Source: RUG12461 sp045657665 (GTDB lineage: Bacteria > Bacillota > Clostridia > Lachnospirales > Lachnospiraceae). From it: a stretch of DNA of 64,000 bases. The stretch spans positions 124,001 to 188,000 of the forward strand of contig JAZOTN010000004.1 of NCBI GenBank assembly GCA_045657665.1. The letters are read 5' to 3'. The notes beneath the pieces are model-generated. The model had not been told where the DNA came from, made no database searches, and saw only the letters and a program-made list of their open reading frames with translations. Each line of letters begins with the position of its first letter. Positions within the stretch are counted from its first letter, which is position 1. The position numbers and the translations under genes were made by a program. Below, one piece after another: positions 8,730 to 17,795 of this stretch.

Positions 8730-11700
8730 ATGAATAAAATGAGATATCGTGAGGGGCGAAGCGTTAAGTGGCGGAAGCTCCCTCCGAATTTTAACCGGAA
8801 ATCCTTTGTGATTCAGTGGTGCATCTTTTTCCTGGCATTATTTACCGTGATCGCCATCGGCATCATAGGCCTTGACCGTCTCGGCATCGGAACGCTCCGA
8901 TTCGGGTTTTTTTCCATGGATTTCCAGTGCCTTGCGTTTATGTTGTTTGCGGGTCTTTTCGGTCATGTAAGCGGAATGTTTGCCACCATTGGCGTGTTTA
9001 TCTATGCGCTCATCGTGGAACCGGAAAATGCGTATCTTGTTTCTCTTTATCTCCTTGCTGCGATCCTTTTCTCCCTGGCCGGAGAAAAAAGGGCGTTTGC
9101 GTCCAAAAAGAAAACCTTCCTGTTTTTCCTGGTTGCGAGTCTTTTGATGGCGGCTCTCTCCACTTTGATCATTCTGCTGCGAAGCTATGATATGAACATC
9201 GATCAGGATATGCTCATCGAATACGGCACGCATCTTCTGTCTCAGTCGGTCCAGTGTCTCATTGGAGCCTATGCGTGCAGGCTGTTTTTTAAGTGTGCCC
9301 CCGACAGCGTAAAAAAACGGGTAGCGCTCGGGCTCCTTTATTACAATAAACAATATGAAACCGATGAGGAGTACCGGAAAGCCCTCCGCCGGAATGTTCT
9401 CGGAGGGAAAGTCGCCATGCTGATCATCGGAGAAGCAGTAGTCATGGTGATCGCAGCGATCATGTTTACGAGGATCCTCTTTCCGGATCTGCAGAGAATG
9501 CGGGCGCATATTGATACAGAGGAAAGAACGCCCGGGATCGCTCAAACGCTGGAAAATTACAACTTCTACGGCTTTATCCCCAGTCAGGAGCTTCGGGACA
9601 AGCTGAAGGAACAAATGGACGAGACGCTTCCGGAGATCGAAGAGGGTGAATTTGTATACAACATCTACAGCTATGCCTATATCACGAAAATGGTGCTGAT
9701 GCTGCTCTGTATCGGGGTTCCTCTTGCCGTGCTGGCCAATTATTATGCGCAGGTGCGTTTTACCGGTCCCATCAGCCGGATCTCCAATTATATGGTGAAG
9801 TTCTCAAGAACCCCGCAAAAGGATCTGAAGGCCTGCGTAGACAATATCTATAAGCTGGACATCCATACCCATGATGAAATTGAGCAGCTTTATCATGCGG
9901 TGGATCTGACGGTGCATGATGTTGTGGACATGATCGACCGGATCCAGCAGGAGGCAAAGCTTGAGGAGGATCTCAGGGTGGCGGAAGCCGCGAGCGAAGC
10001 GAAATCCGCATTCCTTTCCAATATGTCCCACGAGATCCGCACCCCGATCAACGCCGTGCTCGGCATGGATGAAATGATCCTCAGGGAATCCTCTGATCCT
10101 GCGGCTGTCCGGTATGCAACGGACATCAAGAACGCCGGGAGGACACTCCTTTCCCTGGTGAACGATATTCTCGATTTCTCCAAGATCGAAGCAGGAAAGA
10201 TGGAGATCCTGCCGGTGCAGTACGAGGTTTCCAGTACCATGAACGATCTTGTCAATATGATCGCGGAACGCGCAAGGGATAAGAATCTGGAGCTTATTGT
10301 CCATGTGGACGAAACCATTCCTCATTTGCTATGCGGTGATGAGATCCGGATCAAGCAGTGCGTCACGAATATCCTGACGAACGCGGTCAAATACACGGAG
10401 GAAGGATCAGTCACGCTATCCGTTTCCTCGGAAAAGGCGGATGAAACCCATGTCCGCATGCGTTACAGAGTCCAGGATACCGGGATTGGGATCAAAGAAG
10501 AGGATCTTGAAAAGCTGTATTCACCTTTCGAACGCATCGAGGAGATCCGGAACCGTACTATTGAGGGAACAGGGCTTGGCATGAGCATCGTGAAAAAACT
10601 TCTCGCGATGATGGATACAAAGCTGGAGGTAAAGAGCGTTTACGGCGAGGGATCTGACTTTTCCTTCGAGATCCTCCAGGAGGTGATCGACTGGGAGCCG
10701 ATCGGCAATTTTGAGGAAAACTACCGGATCGCTGCGGAAAATGCTGCAAAGTATCAGGAAAGCTTCCATGCTCCGGATGCAAAAGTACTGATCGTGGATG
10801 ACACGAAGATGAATCTGACGGTAATTGAGGGGCTTCTCAAGCAGACGCAGGTGCAGGTCACCACTGCGACGAGCGGAAAGGAAACCCTGGAGCTTGTGGT
10901 AAAAGAGAAATACGATGTGATCCTTCTTGACCACAGGATGCCGGAAATGGACGGTGTGGAAACGCTTGCCGCCATGACGGATCTTGATGGAAACCGGAAC
11001 GCGGACACGCCGGTGGTTGCGCTGACGGCAAATGCCGTGTCCGGGGCAAGAGAATTCTACTTAGAAGCGGGTTTTAAAGATTATCTCTCCAAACCGATCG
11101 ATTCGGAGAAGCTGGAAAAGGTGCTTTCTGATCTGATCCCGTCAGATAAAGTGATACTTCCGGGGAATCCTGAGTTTCATCTCACCTCGCAAATGCCGAT
11201 CCCCGAGGGCATCACCGATGAAAACGGATATATCAAAAAAGGACCGGTGCAGGTCGGAAATCCGCTGCAGAGCGAAAGCGGCCGGATCATCCATGAACAG
11301 TTGCTTCATTGCCGTGACATCGATCTTGCGGCAGCGACAAAGAACTGCGGGAATGAAGGGATCCTTCACGATGCGATCAAGGAATTCCTGATCGCGCTGC
11401 CGGCCAAATCGTCGCAGATCGAGCAGTATGCTGCGGATGGTGATTTCCGGAATTACGCGGTTCTGGTACATGCATTAAAGAGCTCGGCGAGACTCATCGG
11501 TGCGAAGCAGCTGTCCGAGGACGCGGCATATCTGGAAAAATGCGGAAACGAGGAAAAAGTGGACGAGATCGCAGCGAAGACGCCTGCACTGATTGAACTC
11601 TACCGAAGTTATGAACAGAAGCTTTCCGCAGTGGATCCCGGAAAAGACCGAGCAGATATTTCGAAACCGGAGATCTCGGAGGAGGATTTAGATGAGGCGT

Positions 11701-11867
11701 TTTCCGGGCTTCGGGAGTTTGTGGAAGCCTATGATTTTGACAGTGGCGACAAGATCATCAAGATGCTGGACGGCTACAAAATACCTTCGCACAGCCGCGA
11801 AAAGTATGATAAGATAAAGGAACGGATGACGGCGGTCGATCGCGATTCGCTGCTTGAGATCTTATAA
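8730..11867 (+). CDS. Membrane hybrid histidine kinase (HisKA-HATPase-REC-Hpt)
   Basis: A 1045-residue sensor kinase. Residues ~25-190 hold about six membrane helices, and two more (~228-250 and ~313-336) flank an extracellular loop of about 60 residues. A linker and coiled coil follow. HisKA carries His434 in MSHEIRTP. The HATPase has an N box (NILTNAVKYT) and G boxes (DTGIGI, GTGLGM). The receiver has Asp734 (LLDHRMPEMDG). The Hpt domain has His914 in VHALKSSARL. About 65 acidic residues at the C-terminus form an extra domain also seen in the 55859-59305 kinase. The response regulator follows after 15 nt and is its likely partner. Signal unknown. Confidence 0.92.
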   Translation: MNKMRYREGRSVKWRKLPPNFNRKSFVIQWCIFFLALFTVIAIGIIGLDRLGIGTLRFGFFSMDFQCLAFMLFAGLFGHVSGMFATIGVFIYALIVEPENAYLVSLYLLAAILFSLAGEKRAFASKKKTFLFFLVASLLMAALSTLIILLRSYDMNIDQDMLIEYGTHLLSQSVQCLIGAYACRLFFKCAPDSVKKRVALGLLYYNKQYETDEEYRKALRRNVLGGKVAMLIIGEAVVMVIAAIMFTRILFPDLQRMRAHIDTEERTPGIAQTLENYNFYGFIPSQELRDKLKEQMDETLPEIEEGEFVYNIYSYAYITKMVLMLLCIGVPLAVLANYYAQVRFTGPISRISNYMVKFSRTPQKDLKACVDNIYKLDIHTHDEIEQLYHAVDLTVHDVVDMIDRIQQEAKLEEDLRVAEAASEAKSAFLSNMSHEIRTPINAVLGMDEMILRESSDPAAVRYATDIKNAGRTLLSLVNDILDFSKIEAGKMEILPVQYEVSSTMNDLVNMIAERARDKNLELIVHVDETIPHLLCGDEIRIKQCVTNILTNAVKYTEEGSVTLSVSSEKADETHVRMRYRVQDTGIGIKEEDLEKLYSPFERIEEIRNRTIEGTGLGMSIVKKLLAMMDTKLEVKSVYGEGSDFSFEILQEVIDWEPIGNFEENYRIAAENAAKYQESFHAPDAKVLIVDDTKMNLTVIEGLLKQTQVQVTTATSGKETLELVVKEKYDVILLDHRMPEMDGVETLAAMTDLDGNRNADTPVVALTANAVSGAREFYLEAGFKDYLSKPIDSEKLEKVLSDLIPSDKVILPGNPEFHLTSQMPIPEGITDENGYIKKGPVQVGNPLQSESGRIIHEQLLHCRDIDLAAATKNCGNEGILHDAIKEFLIALPAKSSQIEQYAADGDFRNYAVLVHALKSSARLIGAKQLSEDAAYLEKCGNEEKVDEIAAKTPALIELYRSYEQKLSAVDPGKDRADISKPEISEEDLDEAFSGLREFVEAYDFDSGDKIIKMLDGYKIPSHSREKYDKIKERMTAVDRDSLLEIL

Positions 11868-11882
11868 CAGGAGTGTCATTAC

Positions 11883-12680
11883 ATGGAAAAGACAGGAAAG
11901 CAGATATTTTTTATAACGGCTTCGAAGCAGAAAGGCTTCATGGTGAATGCCATTTTGCAGGAGCTTTCGGAGGATGGTTATATGATCCGGGTATGCGAGC
12001 CGAATCCGACGGAACTTAGCAAACTTCAGGGAGAGAGCGGTGTATATCTCGGATATCTTGAAGGAATAGAGGATATCGGTGAAAAAGCGGATCAGATGCT
12101 TTTTTACTTCAAGGAACAGATCTTGGAAAATGAGATCGCACTGGTCCTGATCGGGAAAAGTGATGATTTTGATTATGTCCACAGGATCATTCCGAAGGAG
12201 AGGATCACGGGAGAGTTCTTAAGGCCGGTCAATGTAAAGGAACTGGGCGCGAAGCTTCTTTCCATTGTAGAGAGGGAAGAGGAGAAGTCGGCGAAGAAAC
12301 GGATCCTTGTGGTGGATGACGACGGGATGATGCTCCGGACTGTCAAGACCTGGCTGTCGGAAAAATACCAGGTGTTCATGGTCAATTCCGGGATGAATGC
12401 CATTTCGTTTCTGGCGAAGAACGAAGTGGATCTGATCCTTCTCGATTATGAAATGCCCGTGACGACGGGCCCTCAGGTGCTGAAGATGCTGAGGAGTGAG
12501 TCGGAAACGAGCCATATCCCGGTGATGTTTCTGACGGTCAAGGATGATAAGGAAAGCGTCATGAATGTCCTTTCACTGAAACCGGAGAAATATCTTCTCA
12601 AGACGATGCCGCCGGCAGAGCTCATTGCCAGTATCGATGAGTTTTTTGAAAAGAAACGGTTGGAGAAGGTTATTGGCTGA
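11883..12680 (+). CDS. Response regulator with degenerate N-terminal receiver and C-terminal REC, no output domain
   Basis: A 265-residue protein. Residues ~7-135 look like a receiver fold without the acidic pocket or phospho-Asp. Residues ~140-262 are an intact receiver: paired Asp in VVDDDG, Asp188 in LLDYEMP, Thr in FLTVKD and Lys in LLKTMP. There is no DNA-binding or enzymatic domain, so it probably acts by protein contact, like CheY or Spo0F. The protein at 59316-60095 has the same layout and also follows a hybrid kinase gene. Probably takes phosphate from the Hpt of the kinase just upstream. Confidence 0.88.
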   Translation: MEKTGKQIFFITASKQKGFMVNAILQELSEDGYMIRVCEPNPTELSKLQGESGVYLGYLEGIEDIGEKADQMLFYFKEQILENEIALVLIGKSDDFDYVHRIIPKERITGEFLRPVNVKELGAKLLSIVEREEEKSAKKRILVVDDDGMMLRTVKTWLSEKYQVFMVNSGMNAISFLAKNEVDLILLDYEMPVTTGPQVLKMLRSESETSHIPVMFLTVKDDKESVMNVLSLKPEKYLLKTMPPAELIASIDEFFEKKRLEKVIG

Positions 12681-12710
12681 AAACGGGATTTTTGTTTCAG
12701 GGAGACGATC

Positions 12711-14000
12711 ATGTTGATGAAAGAAGAAATCAGAGCGATGAAGCTCTCTGCTCCGGAGATGGCCTCGAGCAGTATTGAAACGCGAAACAGTGCCTTATCG
12801 GCGATCAAGAAAGTGCTTTCAGAGAAAAAGGAAGAGATCTTTGAGGAGAACCGGAAGGATCTTGCTGCAGCGGATGAGAACGGTATCGCGGAAGCAGTCA
12901 AAAAGCGTCTGAAATTCGATGAAGGGAAGCTTCGGGATGTCATTGCAGGGATCGACGGCCTCATCGGTCTTTCGGATCCGGTCGGCAAAATTACGCTCCG
13001 CCGTGAACTGGATATTGGCCTTGTCCTTTCCCGTGTGACCTGTCCGATCGGTGTGATCGGCGTGATCTTTGAGGCACGTCCGGACGCACTGATCCAGATC
13101 TCCTCCCTTTGCATCAAGAGCGGTAACTGCGCGGTGTTAAAGGGTGGAAAAGAAACGACTTATACGAACCGGATCCTGTTTTCTTTAATCCGGGAAGCGG
13201 TCATCAGATCAGGCCTCCCGGAAAAATGTCTTCTTCAGGCGGAGCAGCACAGTGAGATCGATGAACTCCTTGAATGCGAAGGGGATGTGGATCTCATCAT
13301 TCCTCGCGGTTCCAATGCTTTTGTCCGGTATATCATGGATCATACGAAGATCCCGGTCATGGGACACGCGGATGGTGTGTGCACGATCTATGTGGAAAAA
13401 ACCGCAGATCAGGAGATGGCGCTCCGCATTCTTCTGGATGCGAAGACGCAGTATACCGCTGCATGCAATGCTGTGGAAACGATCCTTGTCGACCGGGAGA
13501 TCGCAGGAGACTTTCTGCCGAAACTCCTTGCATTGATGAAAGAAAACGGCGTGGCTCTCCGCGGAACAGAGGAAGTGACTGCTGTGATCGAGGCGGAAAG
13601 GATGGGGGAGGAAGAGTTCAACAAAGAGTATCTTGCCCTTATCGCTTCCGTGAAGCTGGTCTCGGATGTCCGGGAGGCGGCAGAGCATATCAACCGCTTC
13701 GGTTCGCATCATACCGATGCGATCATCACGGAGGATGACGCTGCTGCTGCTCTTTTCATGGATCTTGTTGATTCCGCCGGTGTTTACCGGAACTGCAGCA
13801 CCCGCTTCGCAGACGGCTTCCGCTACGGCTTCGGCGCCGAGGTCGGCATCAGTACGAGCAAGCTCCATGCCCGCGGTCCCGTCGGTCTGGATGGCCTCGT
13901 GACTTACAAATACAAACTGGAAGGCTCCGGCCAGATCGTCGGCGACTACGCCGCCGGACGATCGGAATTCCATTTCAGGGATTTGGAGGACGTGCAATGA
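12711..14000 (+). CDS. proA: Gamma-glutamyl phosphate reductase
   Basis: Reduces gamma-glutamyl phosphate to glutamate semialdehyde with NADPH, the second step of proline synthesis. The aldehyde-dehydrogenase-type active site is QYTAACNAVET, with the Cys as nucleophile. The family signature GSHHTDAIITEDD lies near residue 325. At 429 aa it is slightly longer than the usual ~415. ATG 12711 has GGGAG about 7 nt upstream; ATG 12717 is a possible alternative. Its usual partner proB is absent here, and the gene instead overlaps a nucleoside phosphorylase gene by 4 nt. Confidence 0.94.
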   Translation: MLMKEEIRAMKLSAPEMASSSIETRNSALSAIKKVLSEKKEEIFEENRKDLAAADENGIAEAVKKRLKFDEGKLRDVIAGIDGLIGLSDPVGKITLRRELDIGLVLSRVTCPIGVIGVIFEARPDALIQISSLCIKSGNCAVLKGGKETTYTNRILFSLIREAVIRSGLPEKCLLQAEQHSEIDELLECEGDVDLIIPRGSNAFVRYIMDHTKIPVMGHADGVCTIYVEKTADQEMALRILLDAKTQYTAACNAVETILVDREIAGDFLPKLLALMKENGVALRGTEEVTAVIEAERMGEEEFNKEYLALIASVKLVSDVREAAEHINRFGSHHTDAIITEDDAAAALFMDLVDSAGVYRNCSTRFADGFRYGFGAEVGISTSKLHARGPVGLDGLVTYKYKLEGSGQIVGDYAAGRSEFHFRDLEDVQ

Positions 14001-14785
14001 TCGATTATACAGAAGGCTCAGGAAAGCAGTATCATACCAATATCGGGCCGGGAGATGTAGGCAAATACGTGATTCTTCCGGGCGATCCGAAACGCTGCGA
14101 AAAGATCGCGTCGTATTTTGACGACGCCAAACTCGTTGCGGACAGCCGCGAATATGTGACATACACCGGAAAACTTCTTGGCGAACCGGTTTCCGTCACA
14201 TCCACCGGCATCGGCGGCCCTTCGGCTTCGATCGCCATTGAGGAACTCTCGAAATGCGGTGCGCATACCTTTGTGCGTGTCGGGACCTGCGGTGGAATGC
14301 AGCAGGATGTGGAGGGCGGCGATATCGTGATCGCCAGCGGCGCCATTCGCATGGAAGGGACGAGCCGTGAATTTGCACCGATCGAATATCCGGCAGTTGC
14401 GGATTATGAGGTTCTTACGGCTCTGAAAAAGGCGGCGGAAGAGAAGCGAATCCCGCATCATGTCGGCGTTGTCCAGTGTAAGGATTCTTTTTTCGGACAG
14501 CATGAACCGGAGGTTATGCCGGTTTCCTATGAGCTGGAGAACAAGTGGAATGCATGGATCCGTATGGGGTGCCTTGCCAGTGAAATGGAATCGGCGGCGC
14601 TGTTCATTGCCGGCAGTTTTCTTCGTGTCCGTGTCGGTTCCTGCTTCCTTGTGGTGGCAAACCAGGAGCGGGCAAAGGCAGGACTTCCGAATAAACAGGT
14701 GCATGATACAGCCCTCGCCATCGAAACGGGAGTGGAAGCCTTAAAGAAGCTCATCGAGTGGGATCTGGAAAAGGCGGTTTCCTGA
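13997..14785 (+). CDS. udp: Uridine phosphorylase-type nucleoside phosphorylase
   Basis: Splits a nucleoside with phosphate into base and (deoxy)ribose 1-phosphate. Family motifs are LPGDPKRCEK (phosphate binding), STGIGGPSASIAIEEL, RVGTCGGMQ and CLASEMESAALF (ribose contact). CKDSFFGQHEPE lies where uridine phosphorylases bind the base. At 262 aa it has normal length. It overlaps proA by ATGA and heads the nucleoside block that continues to 26224. Uridine is the best guess for substrate; a purine or mixed specificity cannot be excluded by reading. Confidence 0.87.
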   Translation: MIDYTEGSGKQYHTNIGPGDVGKYVILPGDPKRCEKIASYFDDAKLVADSREYVTYTGKLLGEPVSVTSTGIGGPSASIAIEELSKCGAHTFVRVGTCGGMQQDVEGGDIVIASGAIRMEGTSREFAPIEYPAVADYEVLTALKKAAEEKRIPHHVGVVQCKDSFFGQHEPEVMPVSYELENKWNAWIRMGCLASEMESAALFIAGSFLRVRVGSCFLVVANQERAKAGLPNKQVHDTALAIETGVEALKKLIEWDLEKAVS

Positions 14786-14876
14786 GCCGTTTTTGGATAA
14801 TATACATCGTATTGGGAAATATACAAAAAACAACCCGTGAAAAGGGCTATATTCGGTAATTATTCTTGACAAAGTC

Positions 14877-14885
14877 TGGTATAAT
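14877..14885 (+). promoter_or_regulatory. Extended -10 promoter of the BMP lipoprotein gene
   Basis: TGGTATAAT is an extended -10 (TGnTATAAT) 44 nt before the ATG at 14930. A TTGACA at 14866 is only 8 bp away and cannot be its -35. Confidence 0.6.
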
Positions 14886-14929
14886 ACCTCGTGGGTAACC
14901 ATAAAACTAATTCTAAAAGGAGAGGAAAC

Positions 14930-16081
14930 ATGAAAAAGAAAGTTTTAGCTGGATTATTATGCGGCGCAATGGTTCTTTCCATGACAGCGTGCGGCGGAAA
15001 TCTGTCTGATGCGGAAGCACAGCAGGTTGTTTCCGAAGTGACCGCTGCTCTGGAAGAGGCTAGTGCAGCAGCTTCTACAGAGGCAGAGGCAGAAGCTCCT
15101 GCTGATGAAGAGGCAGCTGAAGAGCCGGCAGGTGCTGACGGATCTTCATTCAAGGTTGGTCTTGTTACGGACGTAGGTGGTGTTAACGACCAGTCCTTCA
15201 ACCAGTCTGCATGGGAAGGCCTTCAGAGAGCACAGAGCGATTTCGGCGTAGAAGTTCAGTATCTGGAGTCCAAGGGTGATTCAGACTATGCAGCAAACAT
15301 TGAGACATTCCTGGATGAGGACTATGACCTGATCATCTGCGTAGGTTACATGCTTGCAGATGCTACAAGGGAAGCAGCAACTGCAAACCCCGATCAGAAA
15401 TTCGCGATCATCGATGATTCCACCAATGCGGATCTTGACAACGTTACCTGCCTTACCTTCAAGCAGGAGCAGTGCTCCTACCTCGTAGGTTATGTGGCTG
15501 GTTCCATGACCGAGACCGATAACGTAGGTTTCGTCCTTGGTATGGCGAGCGAGACGATGCACAAGTTCGGCTATGGTTTTGTAGCAGGTGTTCTTGATGC
15601 AAATGACAAGGCAACGGTTCAGCAGATGAATGCGAACAACTTCGCAGATTCTGCAATCGGTAAGACCGATGCAAACACCATGATCACCAACGGCGCTGAT
15701 ATCATCTATCATGCAGCAGGCGGTACGGGTCTCGGCGTTATCGAGGCATGCCAGGAAGGCGGCAAGTATGCGATCGGTGTTGATACCGACCAGAACTACC
15801 TTGCTCCTGATACAGTCATTACCTCTGCTATGAAGAGAGTTGACAACGCTGTTTATGATGTGACCGAGCAGCTGATCAACGGCACCATCAAGGGCGGCGA
15901 GGCAATCTATGACCTGACCAACGAAGGTGTTGACATCGCTCCGACCAAGACCCTTCTTCCGGATGATGTTGTGAAGAGCATCGAGGATGTAAAGGCTAAG
16001 ATCATCAGCGGTGAGATCGTTGTTCCGGCATCTCAGGACGAGTTCGAGGCAAAGTACGGCGACGTATACGAGCTTGACTAA
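14930..16081 (+). CDS. BMP-family nucleoside-binding lipoprotein of an ABC transporter
   Basis: The surface substrate receptor of an ABC importer, anchored by lipid. The start at 14930 has AAAGGAGAGG and gives a classic signal peptide ending in the lipobox SMTAC (Cys21). Residues ~22-65 are an Ala/Glu-rich linker. The BMP/Med domain follows, with VGLVTDVGGVNDQSFNQSAW at its start and YHAAGGTGLGVIEA later. It resembles NupN/PnrA-type nucleoside receptors. The ATPase and two permeases lie downstream after yjjI-yjjW. A terminator follows directly, suggesting it is made in excess over the transporter. Confidence 0.92.
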   Translation: MKKKVLAGLLCGAMVLSMTACGGNLSDAEAQQVVSEVTAALEEASAAASTEAEAEAPADEEAAEEPAGADGSSFKVGLVTDVGGVNDQSFNQSAWEGLQRAQSDFGVEVQYLESKGDSDYAANIETFLDEDYDLIICVGYMLADATREAATANPDQKFAIIDDSTNADLDNVTCLTFKQEQCSYLVGYVAGSMTETDNVGFVLGMASETMHKFGYGFVAGVLDANDKATVQQMNANNFADSAIGKTDANTMITNGADIIYHAAGGTGLGVIEACQEGGKYAIGVDTDQNYLAPDTVITSAMKRVDNAVYDVTEQLINGTIKGGEAIYDLTNEGVDIAPTKTLLPDDVVKSIEDVKAKIISGEIVVPASQDEFEAKYGDVYELD

Positions 16082-16121
16082 TTGATTCAGTCTTTTCTGA
16101 GAGTCATTTTTGAATCACAAT

Positions 16122-16158
16122 TGACCCTCCGGCTTTCAAAGCGGAGGGTCTTTTTTTT
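16122..16158 (+). terminator. Rho-independent terminator after the BMP gene
   Basis: A GACCCTCCG/CGGAGGGTC stem is followed by eight Ts. It would let the abundant binding protein be expressed apart from yjjI and the permeases. Confidence 0.9.
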
Positions 16159-16250
16159 GCTCTGAAAAAATGATAAAATAATAACGACTATGTGGGAATG
16201 GTTTTACTTGTGATTGAATGGTTCAGATAGAGAAGAAGAGGGGGACATTT

Positions 16251-17795
16251 ATGCGTCCGATCAGTATGGAGCGTGTCGAGGAAACACGAAGTGAGATTCT
16301 TAATATTATCGAAAGTTCGACGCTGACACATGAGCAGAAGGTGACGAATCTGGCAAATCAGGCGGATTCCCTTCTGGAGGTTCTGGACGTCCCGGAGGGA
16401 CTGGATGAGCTTTTAAACGTTCCGGGAGATGAGAAATGTATCTGCGACCTGTTTGAAGGCCATGCGCCCATGCGTCCGCGTTATGTGGCGCCGGACTATG
16501 GGAAGCTCATGTGGGAAGGGAGCAAATTCCTTCGTCTTTCTCCGCCGAAGGATCTTTATGAAGCGCTGAATACACTGCTCATTTTTTATAAGCATGTGCC
16601 GAGTGTTACGAATTATCCGGTTTATTTAGGGCAATTGGATGATCTTCTGGAACCCTTTATTGAGACCGTGGATGAGGCAACGGCCAAGAAGCTGATCCGT
16701 CTCTTTCTTCTCAACGTGGACAGGACGGTGCTGGATTCTTTTGCCCATGCGGATATCGGTCCGAAAGCCACGAAATCCGCGCGGCTTATCATGGAAGCGG
16801 AGGCAGAGCTTGATGATGCGGTTCCGAATATTTCCCTGAAATATGAAGAGGGCGTGACGGATGATGATTTTCTGAAGGCGGCGGTGGAATGCGCCCTGAA
16901 GTGCGCGAAGCCGAGCTTTGCAAATCATGCGATGTTTAAAAAGGAGCTGACGGAGAACTATGTCCTTGCCAGCTGCTACAACGGGCTTCCGCTGGGCGGC
17001 GGGTCCTATACACTTTGCCGGCTGATCCTCGGCAACATCGCAAAAAGAGCGAAAGACATCGCGGATTTCAAGGAAAACCAGCTTCCTTATGTGCTTGATA
17101 TCATGGCGCGCTATATGGATGCCCGTATCAAATTCGAAGTAGAGGAGAGCGGGTTCTTTGAGAACAGCTTCCTTGTCAAAGAAGGCTTTATCAGAAGAGA
17201 CCGTTTCACTGCAATGTTCGGACTGGTAGGTCTTGCGGAAGCGGTTAATATCCTTCTTGAGAAAGAGGGAAGGGTCGGGCGCTTCGGACACGATGAAACA
17301 GCAAACGGCCTTGGCGTTGAGATCATGGATATCATTGATGCATTCAACAAAGAACATCACAATCCCTATTGCGAGATTACGGGCGGACATTTTCTTCTGC
17401 ATGCGCAGGTCGGGATCGCGGAGGATCAGGGGATCACTCCCGGGACACGCATTCCGATCGGCGAAGAGCCGGAAGAACTGATCGACCAGCTTCTTCTGCT
17501 TTCGCGTTTTCATAAGTATTTCCCCTCGGGTACCGGTGACATTTTCCCGGTGGATATGACAGTGCATCGGAATCCGGAGTTTGTGATGGATATCATTAAG
17601 GGTTCCTTCCAGAAACAGCTGCGTTATCTTTCTTTTTATTCCAGTGACAGTGATGTGATCCGTGTTACGGGTTATCTTGTCAAAAAATCCGAAATGGAAA
17701 AGCTGGACAGGGGAGAAGCCGTCATTCAGGATACGACGGCTCTGGGTCTCGGGGCTGCAAAGAACGGTCATATCTTGGAACGCAAGGTGCGATGA
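16251..17795 (+). CDS. yjjI: YjjI-family glycyl-radical enzyme, reaction unknown
   Basis: A 514-residue glycyl-radical enzyme. The radical loop is IRVTGYLVKK, with Gly474 as the radical site. The likely thiyl cysteine is Cys242 in LASCYNGLPLGGGS, which is well upstream, as in the superfamily. It is shorter than pyruvate formate-lyase (~760) but fits YjjI (~510). ATG 16251 with AGAGGGGG is preferred over ATG 16218, which has no ribosome site. It overlaps its activase gene yjjW by ATGA. In E. coli, yjjI-yjjW also neighbours the deo operon, so this placement inside a nucleoside locus supports a role in using nucleoside-derived sugar. The reaction is not established to my knowledge. Confidence 0.88.
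   Translation: MRPISMERVEETRSEILNIIESSTLTHEQKVTNLANQADSLLEVLDVPEGLDELLNVPGDEKCICDLFEGHAPMRPRYVAPDYGKLMWEGSKFLRLSPPKDLYEALNTLLIFYKHVPSVTNYPVYLGQLDDLLEPFIETVDEATAKKLIRLFLLNVDRTVLDSFAHADIGPKATKSARLIMEAEAELDDAVPNISLKYEEGVTDDDFLKAAVECALKCAKPSFANHAMFKKELTENYVLASCYNGLPLGGGSYTLCRLILGNIAKRAKDIADFKENQLPYVLDIMARYMDARIKFEVEESGFFENSFLVKEGFIRRDRFTAMFGLVGLAEAVNILLEKEGRVGRFGHDETANGLGVEIMDIIDAFNKEHHNPYCEITGGHFLLHAQVGIAEDQGITPGTRIPIGEEPEELIDQLLLLSRFHKYFPSGTGDIFPVDMTVHRNPEFVMDIIKGSFQKQLRYLSFYSSDSDVIRVTGYLVKKSEMEKLDRGEAVIQDTTALGLGAAKNGHILERKVR

Noticed and set aside
14866..14885. TTGACA and TATAAT before the BMP gene as a paired promoter
   Set aside because: The spacer is only 8 bp; the extended -10 is a better reading.
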